Source: GCA-2401735 sp051252095
GTDB lineage: Bacteria; Pseudomonadota; Gammaproteobacteria; Burkholderiales; Methylophilaceae
DNA length: 64,000 bases
Direction of reading: 5' to 3'
NCBI GenBank assembly: GCA_051252095.1
Contig: JBPOFK010000003.1
Span: 62,001-126,000 of the forward strand
In this document: positions 18,962-26,778 of the stretch, one piece after another
Layout: the number at the start of each line of letters is the position of its first letter
Numbering within the stretch: position 1 is the stretch's first letter
The notes under the pieces: model-generated
The model's input: only the letters and a program-made list of their open reading frames with translations
Told to the model about the DNA's origin: nothing
The model's database searches: none
Program-made: the position numbers and the translations under genes

Positions 18962-20002
18962 TTACTCATGTGCAAATACACTGCCAAGTTTATCCATATC
19001 TTCTAATGCTCGGCCACAGCCTCTTGCAACACAGGTCAGTGGATCCTCCGCTACAATTACAGGTAGTCCAGTTTCCTCCATCAGCAGACGGTCTAAATCA
19101 CGTAGTAGTGCACCACCACCCGTAATGACCATGCCTTTTTCTGCAATATCAGCACCTAGTTCAGGCGGGGTTTGTTCTAATGCTGACTTCACAGCACCAA
19201 CAATTGCATTAAGTGGTTCTGTCAGGGCTTCTAAGATTTCGTTACTAGAAATCGTAAATTTACGGGGTAAACCTTCTGCTAGGTTGCGGCCAGTTACTTC
19301 CATTTCTAACACTTCTGAGCCTGGGAATGCAGAGCCAATTTTCTTTTTAATGGCTTCTGCTGTTGGCTCTGAAATTTGCATGCCGTAGTTGCGACGGATG
19401 TAATCAATAATTGCTTGGTCAAACTTATCACCGCCAACGCGCTCTGATTTGGCATACACAATGCCGCCTAATGAGATCACGCCGACTTCTGTAGTGCCGC
19501 CGCCAATATCAACCACCATTGACCCTGTTGCTTCTGCAACAGGCATTTCTGCACCGATTGCAGCGGCCATTGGTTCTTCAATCAAATATACTTGTTTTGC
19601 GCCTGCGCGCTCGGCAGATTCTTTAATCGCGCGACGTTCAACTTGCGTTGAGCCAACCGGTACACAAATGATGATACGTGGGCTAGGGGAGAACCAACGT
19701 GCGTCATGTGCTTTGCGAATGAAAAATTTGAGCATTTGTTCTGTTACGGTAAAGTCAGCAATCACCCCATCTTTCATAGGGCGGATTGCTTGAATGTTAG
19801 CGGGCGCTCTACCAAGCATGCCTTTGGCTTCTGTGCCGACTGCCAGCAAAACTTTTTTCCCGTTTGCGCCTTCAATACGAATGGCAACTACAGATGGTTC
19901 ATCAAGCACAATGCCTCTACCACGCGAATAAATCAACGTGTTTGCTGTACCTAAATCAATGGCTAAATCATTAGAAAAATAGCTGCTTAACGAACCTAAC
20001 AT
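18962..20002 (-). CDS. mreB: Rod shape-determining actin homologue MreB
   Basis: Actin-like ATPase forming membrane-bound filaments that direct lateral wall synthesis. Phosphate-binding motifs are DLGTANTLIY and DIGGGTTEVGVISLGG, and the adenosine motif is VITGGGALLRDLD. The N-terminal stretch MLGSLSSYFSNDLAIDLGTAN includes a hydrophobic membrane-binding start. The length of 346 residues is standard. It leads the minus-strand run mreB-mreC-mreD-mrdA-rodA-rlpA-dacC and is divergent from gatC; AGGA precedes its ATG. Confidence 0.97.
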   Translation of the reverse strand: MLGSLSSYFSNDLAIDLGTANTLIYSRGRGIVLDEPSVVAIRIEGANGKKVLLAVGTEAKGMLGRAPANIQAIRPMKDGVIADFTVTEQMLKFFIRKAHDARWFSPSPRIIICVPVGSTQVERRAIKESAERAGAKQVYLIEEPMAAAIGAEMPVAEATGSMVVDIGGGTTEVGVISLGGIVYAKSERVGGDKFDQAIIDYIRRNYGMQISEPTAEAIKKKIGSAFPGSEVLEMEVTGRNLAEGLPRKFTISSNEILEALTEPLNAIVGAVKSALEQTPPELGADIAEKGMVITGGGALLRDLDRLLMEETGLPVIVAEDPLTCVARGCGRALEDMDKLGSVFAHE

Positions 20003-20077
20003 ATGTTTTTTTCCTGTGTGTTATTGTTTGAGCTTAGAATGCATGCGTTACACATAAGCTGTGCTTTAAAATCAAGG

Positions 20078-20083
20078 TATAAT
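20078..20083 (+). promoter_or_regulatory. Candidate -10 box for gatC
   Basis: A perfect TATAAT on the plus strand about 80 bases before gatC, without a clear -35 hexamer at the right distance. A second weaker box, TATACT, lies at 20126-20131. It overlaps the mreB promoter region, so the two divergent units share this space. Confidence 0.35.
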
Positions 20084-20085
20084 AA

Positions 20086-20114
20086 CGTATATTGAGATTA
20101 AAATTAAGTCGCAA
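20086..20114 (-). promoter_or_regulatory. Candidate sigma-70 promoter for mreB
   Basis: On the minus strand TTGCGA (20109-20114) and TATACG (20086-20091) are separated by exactly 17 bases. This places the transcription start roughly 75 bases before the mreB ATG. It is a consensus match by eye only. Confidence 0.45.
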
Positions 20115-20163
20115 TTCAAGTTTATTATACTAAAGTTAAAAAACAGAAGAATAGAAGAAAGTT

Positions 20164-20451
20164 ATGGCACTAAACATCCCTGACATTAAGCGCTTGGCAC
20201 ACTTGGCCCGCATTGAGATTAATGATCAAGAAGCAGAGCAAACACTGACTAAGTTATCAGGCATTTTGACACTGATTGAAGAGATGCAATCGGTTGATAC
20301 AGCAGGTATCATCCCTATGTCTCACTCGCAAGATGTCGTGCAACGATTGAGGCAGGATGTGATTACGCAGAATAACCAGCGGGAACTGTTTCAAGAAAAT
20401 GCACCTGCCGTTGATCATGGGCTTTATCTCGTGCCGAAAGTAATCGAGTAG
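20164..20451 (+). CDS. gatC: Asp-tRNA(Asn)/Glu-tRNA(Gln) amidotransferase subunit C
   Basis: Small stabilising subunit of the GatCAB amidotransferase, which converts mischarged Glu-tRNA(Gln) and/or Asp-tRNA(Asn) to the amidated forms. The 95-residue protein shows the family pattern DIKRLAHLARIEI, LSGILTLIEEMQSVDT, and a C-terminal FQENAPAVDHGLYLVPKVIE. It precedes gatA by 58 bases and is the first gene of gatC-gatA-gatB. Confidence 0.96.
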   Translation: MALNIPDIKRLAHLARIEINDQEAEQTLTKLSGILTLIEEMQSVDTAGIIPMSHSQDVVQRLRQDVITQNNQRELFQENAPAVDHGLYLVPKVIE

Positions 20452-20509
20452 CCTTGAGTTAAGATATAGAAGTTCCAAAACTAGACAGAACAATCCAAAT
20501 AGAAAAATC

Positions 20510-21964
20510 ATGATTAATCAAAGCCTTAAAAGCTTAAGCCAAATGTTGGCAAAAAAAGAAGTGTCGAGCGTAGAAATGACGCAGACTTTTTTAGCGCGTA
20601 TCAAACAATATAACCCTGAAATCAATGCCTACATCACAGTCAATGAGGATAAAAGTTTGCATCAAGCAAAAGCTGCTGATGCAATGATTGCGGCTGGTGT
20701 AGCGCAACCATTAACCGGTATTCCAATTGCGCAAAAAGATATTTTTTGTGCTGAAGGCTGGAGAACCACCTGTGGATCTAGAATGCTAGAAAACTTCATA
20801 GCCCCTTATGATGCCTATGTGGTGCAGCAGTTTGATCTCACAGGTTCGGTCAACTTGGGTAAAACCAACATGGATGAGTTTGCCATGGGGTCATCAAATG
20901 AGACAAGCTATTTTGGCGGCGTAAACAACCCATGGGATAAAGAACGTGTTCCTGGGGGCAGTAGTGGCGGATCAGCGGCAGCAGTCGCAGCACGCTTATG
21001 TGCGGCAGCAACAGGTACGGATACCGGCGGCTCTATTCGACAACCGGCCTCATTGTGTGGATTTACTGGCTTGAAGCCCACCTATGGTTTAGTCTCACGC
21101 TACGGCATGATTGCCTTTGCATCAAGTTTGGATCAAGCAGGGCCGATGGCAAAGTCTGCTGAAGATTGTGCGCTTATGATGAATGTCATGGCCGGATTTG
21201 ATGAACGAGACTCAACAAGCTTAAATCATCCTAAAGAGGATTATTTGCGGGAGCTAAATAAACCGCTAGCGGGTTTAAAGATTGGGCTGCCTAAAGAGTA
21301 TTTTGCAGAAGGCTTGGATGCCAACGTAGAGCAGGTCGTTCAAGATGCTATTGCCGAATATAAAAAATTAGGTGCTGAGTTTGTCGACATCTCGCTACCG
21401 AACGCCAGTTTATCCATCCCCGTTTATTACGTGCTAGCACCGGCTGAAGCTTCTAGTAACCTTTCACGTTATGACGGTGTGCGCTATGGGCACAGGGCGG
21501 CGGAATACGATGATTTGATGGATATGTATATGAAGAGTCGTGCAGAAGGCTTTGGTGATGAAGTTAAACGCCGCATTCTGATTGGGACTTATGTGTTAAG
21601 CGCTGGCTATTATGATGCGTATTATCTAAAAGCGCAGCAAATTCGCCATCTGATAGCAGATGATTTTAAGGCGGCATTTAAGCAATGCAACATGATTATG
21701 GGCCCGACAGTACCATCCACTGCGTTTAAAACAGGTGAAAAAACGGGCGACCCAGTTTCGATGTATTTGCAGGATATCTATACGATAGCGACGAACTTGG
21801 CTGGTTTACCTGGGATGAGTATCCCCGCTGGCTTCAGCAACGGTTTGCCTGTCGGTTTGCAAATTATTGGTAATTATTTTGATGAGGCGAGAATGCTCAA
21901 TGTTGGGCATGCCTATCAGCAAGTAACGGATTGGCATACAATGATGCCAAAAGGAATTGAATGA
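20510..21964 (+). CDS. gatA: Asp-tRNA(Asn)/Glu-tRNA(Gln) amidotransferase subunit A
   Basis: Glutaminase subunit of GatCAB, an amidase-signature enzyme that releases ammonia from glutamine. The Ser-cisSer-Lys triad region is present: the lysine in IAQKDIF, the glycine/serine-rich VPGGSSGGSAAAVAA and TGTDTGGSIRQPAS with the nucleophile. The length is 484 residues. The stop overlaps the gatB start. Confidence 0.97.
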   Translation: MINQSLKSLSQMLAKKEVSSVEMTQTFLARIKQYNPEINAYITVNEDKSLHQAKAADAMIAAGVAQPLTGIPIAQKDIFCAEGWRTTCGSRMLENFIAPYDAYVVQQFDLTGSVNLGKTNMDEFAMGSSNETSYFGGVNNPWDKERVPGGSSGGSAAAVAARLCAAATGTDTGGSIRQPASLCGFTGLKPTYGLVSRYGMIAFASSLDQAGPMAKSAEDCALMMNVMAGFDERDSTSLNHPKEDYLRELNKPLAGLKIGLPKEYFAEGLDANVEQVVQDAIAEYKKLGAEFVDISLPNASLSIPVYYVLAPAEASSNLSRYDGVRYGHRAAEYDDLMDMYMKSRAEGFGDEVKRRILIGTYVLSAGYYDAYYLKAQQIRHLIADDFKAAFKQCNMIMGPTVPSTAFKTGEKTGDPVSMYLQDIYTIATNLAGLPGMSIPAGFSNGLPVGLQIIGNYFDEARMLNVGHAYQQVTDWHTMMPKGIE

Positions 21965-23424
21965 TGGAGTGGGAAGTGGTCATTGGGTTAGAAACACATA
22001 CCCAACTCAAAACTAACACAAAAATATTTAGCGGTGCTTCAACCGCTTATGGTGCGGAGCCAAATACGCAGGCTTGTGAAGTCAGTATTGCATTACCAGG
22101 GGTGCTACCTGTATTGAACAAAGAAGCCGTACATTGTGCGATTAAATTTGGTTTAGCTGTGGATGCCGAAATCGCACCACGCTCTGTATTTGCCCGCAAA
22201 AATTATTTTTATCCTGATTTACCAAAAGGCTATCAAATCAGTCAGTTTGAACTCCCAGTAGTGGGCAAAGGTCAGGTGACAATACAGGTGTCTGCGGATG
22301 GTAAAAATCCAGCTTATGAGAAGATTATTAATATTACCCGTGCACATTTGGAAGAAGATGCAGGTAAGTCCGTGCATGATTTAAAGTCTGGTGGTGCAGT
22401 AGAAGGGATGAGTGGGATTGATTTGAATCGTGCTGGTACGCCTTTGCTAGAGATTGTGACAGAGCCTGATATGCGCTCAGCAGCAGAAGCGGTTGCCTAT
22501 GCAAAAAAACTACATGAGCTGGTGCAATGGATAGGCATTTGTGATGGCAATATGCAAGAAGGTAGTTTTCGGTGTGATGTAAACGTTTCTGTACGACCTA
22601 AAGGGACGACTGAGCTTGGCACGCGGCGTGAAATTAAAAACTTAAATTCGTTCAAGTTTATGCAGCAGGCTATTGCTTATGAAACACAATGGCAGATTGA
22701 GGCACTTGAAGATGGTGGCAAGATAGAGCAGGCAACAGTGCTATTTAATCCTGATACAGGTGAAACGCGAGCAATGCGCAGTAAAGAAGAGGCGAATGAT
22801 TACCGTTATTTCCCCGACCCTGATTTACTGCCATTAGCAGTAACTGAAGACGATAAAGCTGCTGTGCGTGCAGAAATGCCTGAGTTACCTGAAGCAATGA
22901 AAAATCGCTTTGAAACTGAGTATTCACTATCAGCATATGACGCAGCGACACTAACGGCAAGTAAAGAAGTGGCGGACTATTTTGAACGTGTAATCGTTGC
23001 AGGTGGCGAAGCTAAATTAGCTGCCAACTGGGTAATGGGCAGCATTACGGCTAAGCTAAATGCTGAAGAAAAAAGCATTATTGATTCGCCAGTCGATGCA
23101 GTAGTCATGGCAACGCTGATTAAACGCGTTTCTGATGGAACTATTTCTAATAATGCGGCTAAACAGGTATTTGAAGCCATGTGGTCTGGCGAGGCTGATG
23201 TTGATGCCATTATTGAAGCTAAGGGCCTAAAACAAGTGTCTGATACAGGTGCGATTGAAGCGATGATTGATGAAGTACTGGCCGCTAATCAAGCAATGGT
23301 TGAAGAATATAAGGCTGGCAAAGACAAAGCGTTTAATGCACTGGTTGGACAAACCATGAAAGCGTCCAAAGGTAAGGCAAATCCTGCACAAGTAAATGCT
23401 ATTTTAAAGAAAAAGTTGGGTTAG
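21961..23424 (+). CDS. gatB: Asp-tRNA(Asn)/Glu-tRNA(Gln) amidotransferase subunit B
   Basis: tRNA-binding and kinase subunit of GatCAB. The N terminus (WEVVIGLETHTQLKTNTKIFSGAS) is the family hallmark, followed by YFYPDLPKGYQISQF and SFRCDVNVSVRP. The C-terminal helical YqeY-like domain ends NPAQVNAILKKKLG. The ATG at 21961 overlaps the gatA stop; a second ATG follows directly. The gene converges with the DUF4124 gene, overlapping it by four bases at the stops, and no terminator hairpin fits between them. Confidence 0.97.
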   Translation: MMEWEVVIGLETHTQLKTNTKIFSGASTAYGAEPNTQACEVSIALPGVLPVLNKEAVHCAIKFGLAVDAEIAPRSVFARKNYFYPDLPKGYQISQFELPVVGKGQVTIQVSADGKNPAYEKIINITRAHLEEDAGKSVHDLKSGGAVEGMSGIDLNRAGTPLLEIVTEPDMRSAAEAVAYAKKLHELVQWIGICDGNMQEGSFRCDVNVSVRPKGTTELGTRREIKNLNSFKFMQQAIAYETQWQIEALEDGGKIEQATVLFNPDTGETRAMRSKEEANDYRYFPDPDLLPLAVTEDDKAAVRAEMPELPEAMKNRFETEYSLSAYDAATLTASKEVADYFERVIVAGGEAKLAANWVMGSITAKLNAEEKSIIDSPVDAVVMATLIKRVSDGTISNNAAKQVFEAMWSGEADVDAIIEAKGLKQVSDTGAIEAMIDEVLAANQAMVEEYKAGKDKAFNALVGQTMKASKGKANPAQVNAILKKKLG

Positions 23425-24035
23425 TCTTTTTTGTCTTTATTTTTCAGCGCAATAAAGCGTGCTTTTTCTGCATCATATTGCTGATTAATTTGCTCTAGTA
23501 TTTTTTGGTGCTGATCAATTTTATTGTCAAATTTTTCAGCTTCAGTTTTGGCGATACTGATTTCCTCTTTTAAATAATCAGGCACAGCTTGTTTTTTATC
23601 TATAAATGCTTGCGCAGAGGTGATATTGCGATTAAGACGTTCATCTACATTAGTCTTTTGTGATTTGAGTGCTGCAATCGTAGCACTTTCCATCTCTAAA
23701 TTACGTTTGCGCGCTAAGTCAATTTCATCTGCTGTTGTATATGAGGCCAGAAGGACGCTATCTTTACGCTCTTGCTCCAGTATTTCCTTTTTGCGTTTTT
23801 GATCTTCTTCATTTGCAGCGGGCTGATTGTTGCTTTTCACAACAACACCTTGTTTATTGATAACTTGATTGCTTTTGCCTGCAGCCGTAGGTGGCAATTG
23901 ATCACCATAATGGGTAACCCCTTGATTATCAACCCACTTCAAAATGCGTTTGTCAGCAAACGCATGTGTAGTGAAGAAAGCGCTAATCAATAAAATAAAC
24001 AATATTTGATTCACTTTTTTCAACATTGGCCTCAT
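23421..24035 (-). CDS. DUF4124 domain-containing periplasmic protein
   Basis: A 204-residue protein with a signal peptide (LFILLISAFFTTHAFA), then the DUF4124 motif KWVDNQGVTHYGDQLPP near residues 33-48, and a long charged helical region with coiled-coil character (repeated Lys/Glu/Gln-rich heptads) to the end. The molecular function of the family is unknown. Its start overlaps the pyrE stop by four bases, so it is co-translated with pyrE. Confidence 0.85.
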   Translation of the reverse strand: MRPMLKKVNQILFILLISAFFTTHAFADKRILKWVDNQGVTHYGDQLPPTAAGKSNQVINKQGVVVKSNNQPAANEEDQKRKKEILEQERKDSVLLASYTTADEIDLARKRNLEMESATIAALKSQKTNVDERLNRNITSAQAFIDKKQAVPDYLKEEISIAKTEAEKFDNKIDQHQKILEQINQQYDAEKARFIALKNKDKKD

Positions 24036-24682
24036 CGTCCATATTTTTCCCTATAGGCTTGGACTTTAAGCAATGTGTGTGCCAGCTCTGGTTTTGCTTC
24101 AATGTAACTGAGTAAATCACGCAAATTTGCGATGACACAAACGGGTAGTAAGTTTTCTTTTTCTACCTCTTCAACCGCTGAAAGCTCGCCTAGTCCTTTT
24201 TCCTGACGGTCTAATGCGATACTCACACCACAAGGTATTGCGCCATGGGCTTTTATCATTGTTACAGACTCTCTGACAGAGGTGCCTGCCGAAATCACGT
24301 CATCAATGATTAATACACGACCATTTAATGGCGCGCCGACCACAGTGCCACCCTCTCCGTGGTCTTTAGCCTCTTTACGATTATAAGCATAAGGTAAGTT
24401 TCGACCTCTTCTTGCAAAAGCAATAGCGATACTGGCGGCTAACGGGATACCTTTATATGCAGGACCAAATAGCATATCAAAGCTGATACCTGATTTTTCA
24501 ATACTATTCGCGTAGAATTCACCTAGTTTTAATAAGCTATCACCGTCATTAAATAAACCTGCATTAAAAAAATAGGGGCTGAGTCTGCCTGCTTTTGTTT
24601 TAAACTCGCCAAATTTAAGCACCTGTTTATTAATACAGAATTGGATAAAGTCTTGTGACAAGTTTTGGTGATTATGTGACAT
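24032..24682 (-). CDS. pyrE: Orotate phosphoribosyltransferase
   Basis: Pyrimidine biosynthesis enzyme joining orotate and PRPP. The PRPP-binding motif VLIIDDVISAGTS is clear, as are FKTKAGRLSPYFFNAG and FGPAYKGIPLAAS. The length of 216 residues is standard. The ATG is only 24 bases from the divergent xth ATG, and no Shine-Dalgarno sequence is visible upstream. The minus-strand sequence before the start is TTATTTATACCTATTT. Either a promoter lies within the xth 5' coding region (TATAAT on the minus strand at 24713-24718) or the mRNA has a very short leader. Confidence 0.95.
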   Translation of the reverse strand: MSHNHQNLSQDFIQFCINKQVLKFGEFKTKAGRLSPYFFNAGLFNDGDSLLKLGEFYANSIEKSGISFDMLFGPAYKGIPLAASIAIAFARRGRNLPYAYNRKEAKDHGEGGTVVGAPLNGRVLIIDDVISAGTSVRESVTMIKAHGAIPCGVSIALDRQEKGLGELSAVEEVEKENLLPVCVIANLRDLLSYIEAKPELAHTLLKVQAYREKYGR

Positions 24683-24706
24683 AAATAGGTATAAATAAGG
24701 AATTAA

Positions 24707-25477
24707 ATGCGCATTATAACGTTGAATTTAAATGGAATCCGCTCCGCTGCTAATAAAGGCTTTTACCCATGGTTGCAAAATATGCAACCGGATGTGATTT
24801 GCTTGCAAGAAATAAAAGCACAAGAAAGTAATTTAACAGAAGAAATGAAGTCGCCAAAAGGCTATCACGGATACTTTCATTATGCTCAAAAGAAGGGCTA
24901 CAGCGGTGTAGGTATTTACGCTAAACAGCAGCCAGATGAAGTGATTGTTGGTCTAAACGAGCAGGATATTGATGATGAAGGTCGCTATTTAGAGTGTCGT
25001 TTCGGTAATTTGTCTGTGATTTCATTGTACTTACCCAGTGGATCAAGTGGCGAAGAGCGTCAAGCATTTAAATACAGTGTCATGGGTCGCTTTATGTTAC
25101 ATATGGAAGCATTAAAAGCTAGTGGTCGGGATGTTGTGGTATGTGGTGACTGGAATATTGCCCATAAAGAACAAGATTTAAAAAACTTTAAAGGTAACCG
25201 TAAAAATTCTGGGTTTTTACCTGAAGAGCGTGAGTGGATGACGGACTTGTTTGGTCGAGTAGGTTGGCTGGATGTTTACCGTAAGTTATACCCAGATGCG
25301 ACTGATGCTTGCTATACCTGGTGGAGTAATCGCGGCCAAGCCTATGCTAAAAATGTTGGTTGGCGGATTGATTATCAGGTAGCGACATCAGCGTTTGCGG
25401 CAAAGGCAGTACAAGCAAGCGTTTATAAAGAAGAGAAATTTAGTGACCATGCGCCGTTAATCATTGATTATGAATGA
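24707..25477 (+). CDS. xth: Exodeoxyribonuclease III
   Basis: Exonuclease-endonuclease-phosphatase family AP endonuclease for base-excision repair. Active-site segments are LNLNGIRSA (Asn), CLQEIKAQ (metal Glu), CGDWNIAHKEQDLKN (Asp/Asn) and the C-terminal SDHAPLIIDYE (catalytic His). The length of 256 residues is usual. AAGGA precedes the ATG by about seven bases. Confidence 0.95.
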   Translation: MRIITLNLNGIRSAANKGFYPWLQNMQPDVICLQEIKAQESNLTEEMKSPKGYHGYFHYAQKKGYSGVGIYAKQQPDEVIVGLNEQDIDDEGRYLECRFGNLSVISLYLPSGSSGEERQAFKYSVMGRFMLHMEALKASGRDVVVCGDWNIAHKEQDLKNFKGNRKNSGFLPEEREWMTDLFGRVGWLDVYRKLYPDATDACYTWWSNRGQAYAKNVGWRIDYQVATSAFAAKAVQASVYKEEKFSDHAPLIIDYE

Positions 25478-25508
25478 TTTTAAAATCTATTCTAATTTTT
25501 AAATTGTT

Positions 25509-25534
25509 TGTAAGTCAAATCAGTATTGAACGAC
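25509..25534 (+). promoter_or_regulatory. Possible ECF-sigma-type promoter of the bufferin operon
   Basis: TGTAAG (25509-25514) and CGAC (25531-25534) are 16 bases apart, resembling the general -35/-10 layout used by extracytoplasmic-function sigma factors. Bufferin operons in other proteobacteria are often under ECF sigma control. The match is weak and no sigma gene is seen in the window. Confidence 0.25.
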
Positions 25535-25602
25535 CAAGCTAAGTGACTGTAGTGAATCTTTACTTCAGAAGCAATCTTCAAACTATAACTTAGGAGTTCA
25601 AT

Positions 25603-25872
25603 ATGGCAATGGAAGCAAAAACAAATACAGGTAAAGGTGCATTATTAGCGATGGGAGCAGCAGCACTTATTTTGGCGGGTTGTGCAAGCAGTGGTTCAAA
25701 TACTGCTTCGTCAGAAGCAAAGGTACACTGTGCTGGTTTAAACTCATGTAAAGGTACTAGTGATTGCAAGACGGCAGAAAATGCATGTAAAGGTCAAAAT
25801 GTATGTAAAGGGCATGGCTTCTTAGCAATGACAGAGGCAGATTGTATAGCTAAAGGCGGTAAAATTATCTAA
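25603..25872 (+). CDS. bufA: Bufferin-type RiPP metallophore precursor (BufA2-like), lipoprotein signal
   Basis: Small Cys-rich precursor of 89 residues. The N-terminal signal is KGALLAMGAAALILAGC with lipobox LAGC at Cys27, suggesting lipid anchoring rather than a free periplasmic product. The mature part has six cysteines: C43, C49, C55, C62, C68 and C81. Three of them start CKG motifs (C49, C62, C68), and the tail FLAMTEADCIAKGGK is typical of BufA2-type bufferins. Bufferins are copper-binding peptides in which DUF692 (MNIO) enzymes convert cysteines to thiooxazoles; which Cys are modified here is unknown. A strong ribosome site, AGGAG, lies six bases before the ATG. bufB and bufC follow directly. 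Confidence 0.85.
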   Translation: MAMEAKTNTGKGALLAMGAAALILAGCASSGSNTASSEAKVHCAGLNSCKGTSDCKTAENACKGQNVCKGHGFLAMTEADCIAKGGKII

Positions 25873-25881
25873 AGTGATTTG

Positions 25882-25911
25882 CGTGTCATGTTTCATCATA
25901 ATCATGACACG
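25882..25911 (+). repeat. Hairpin between bufA and bufB
   Basis: CGTGTCATG (25882-25890) and CATGACACG (25903-25911) form a perfect nine-base-pair stem with a 12-base loop, 10 bases after the bufA stop. No T run follows, so it is not an intrinsic terminator. It contains one candidate bufB start codon (25888) and lies just before another (25918). It may stabilise the bufA message or lower bufB translation. Confidence 0.6.
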
Positions 25912-26778
25912 TCATTTATGAAGCAACCACAACAACCGCAGATACAAGAAAAAACTGTATTACCTAATTTAGGTTTTGGTCTAGGCTTACGCACAGATCA
26001 TTATCACGAAATATTAGAAACCAAACCTAATGTGGATTGGTTTGAGGCTTTGTCAGAAAATTACATGGTGCCAGGCGGTAAGCCGCTTTATTTTCTAGAT
26101 AAAATTCGAGCAGATTATCCAATGGTGATGCACGGCGTGTCGTTATCAATCGGTTCCACTACAGCTTTCGAACAAAAGTATTTAATAGATTTAAAAAATC
26201 TAGCAGATCGTATTCAGCCAGCATGGATATCAGACCATCTGTGTTGGACAGGTGTGCACGGACAGAATATTCACGATCTATTACCGCTGCCATATACGGA
26301 AGAGACGGTAAAACATGTTGTTGAGCGGGTTAATATCGTTCAAGACTTTTTAGGCCGGCAACTGTTACTTGAAAATGTCTCTAGCTATGCCAGTTATATC
26401 GACTCCACCATGACGGAATGGGAGTTTATTCACGAAATTGCAGAGCGGGCGGACTGTCTGCTGCTATTGGATGTTAATAATATTTATGTCAGTAGCTTTA
26501 ATCACAACTTTGAACCTAAAGCTTTTGTTGATGGAGTACCAGCTAAACGTGTCCAGCAAATACATTTGGCAGGACATCATAACCATGGGGATTACATTAT
26601 TGATACCCATGATGCATTAGTGATAGAGCCGGTTTGGGATTTATACCGTTATGCTATTTCTAAATTTGGTGCAGTGTCAACCATGATAGAACGTGACGAT
26701 AACATTCCTGTGCTGAGCGATCTTGTGGGTGAGTTGCAAATTGCACGTAATATTACTGCAGACTTGATTAAACCATGA
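25888..26778 (+). CDS. bufB: DUF692 multinuclear non-haem iron oxidative enzyme (MNIO), bufferin maturase
   Basis: TIM-barrel enzyme of the DUF692/MNIO family (related to MbnB), which uses a multi-iron centre to modify cysteines of its RiPP precursor. Metal-ligand motifs are all visible in order: MHGVSLSIGS (His), SDHLCW (Asp/His), LLENVSSY (Glu), LLLDVNNIYVSS, IHLAGHH (His), IDTHD and MIERDDNIP (Glu). The start is unsure: ATG at 25888 would give 296 residues, ATG at 25918 (MKQPQQPQ) would give 286, and neither has a good Shine-Dalgarno sequence, consistent with coupling to bufA. Its stop overlaps bufC by four bases. Confidence 0.9.
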   Translation: MFHHNHDTSFMKQPQQPQIQEKTVLPNLGFGLGLRTDHYHEILETKPNVDWFEALSENYMVPGGKPLYFLDKIRADYPMVMHGVSLSIGSTTAFEQKYLIDLKNLADRIQPAWISDHLCWTGVHGQNIHDLLPLPYTEETVKHVVERVNIVQDFLGRQLLLENVSSYASYIDSTMTEWEFIHEIAERADCLLLLDVNNIYVSSFNHNFEPKAFVDGVPAKRVQQIHLAGHHNHGDYIIDTHDALVIEPVWDLYRYAISKFGAVSTMIERDDNIPVLSDLVGELQIARNITADLIKP

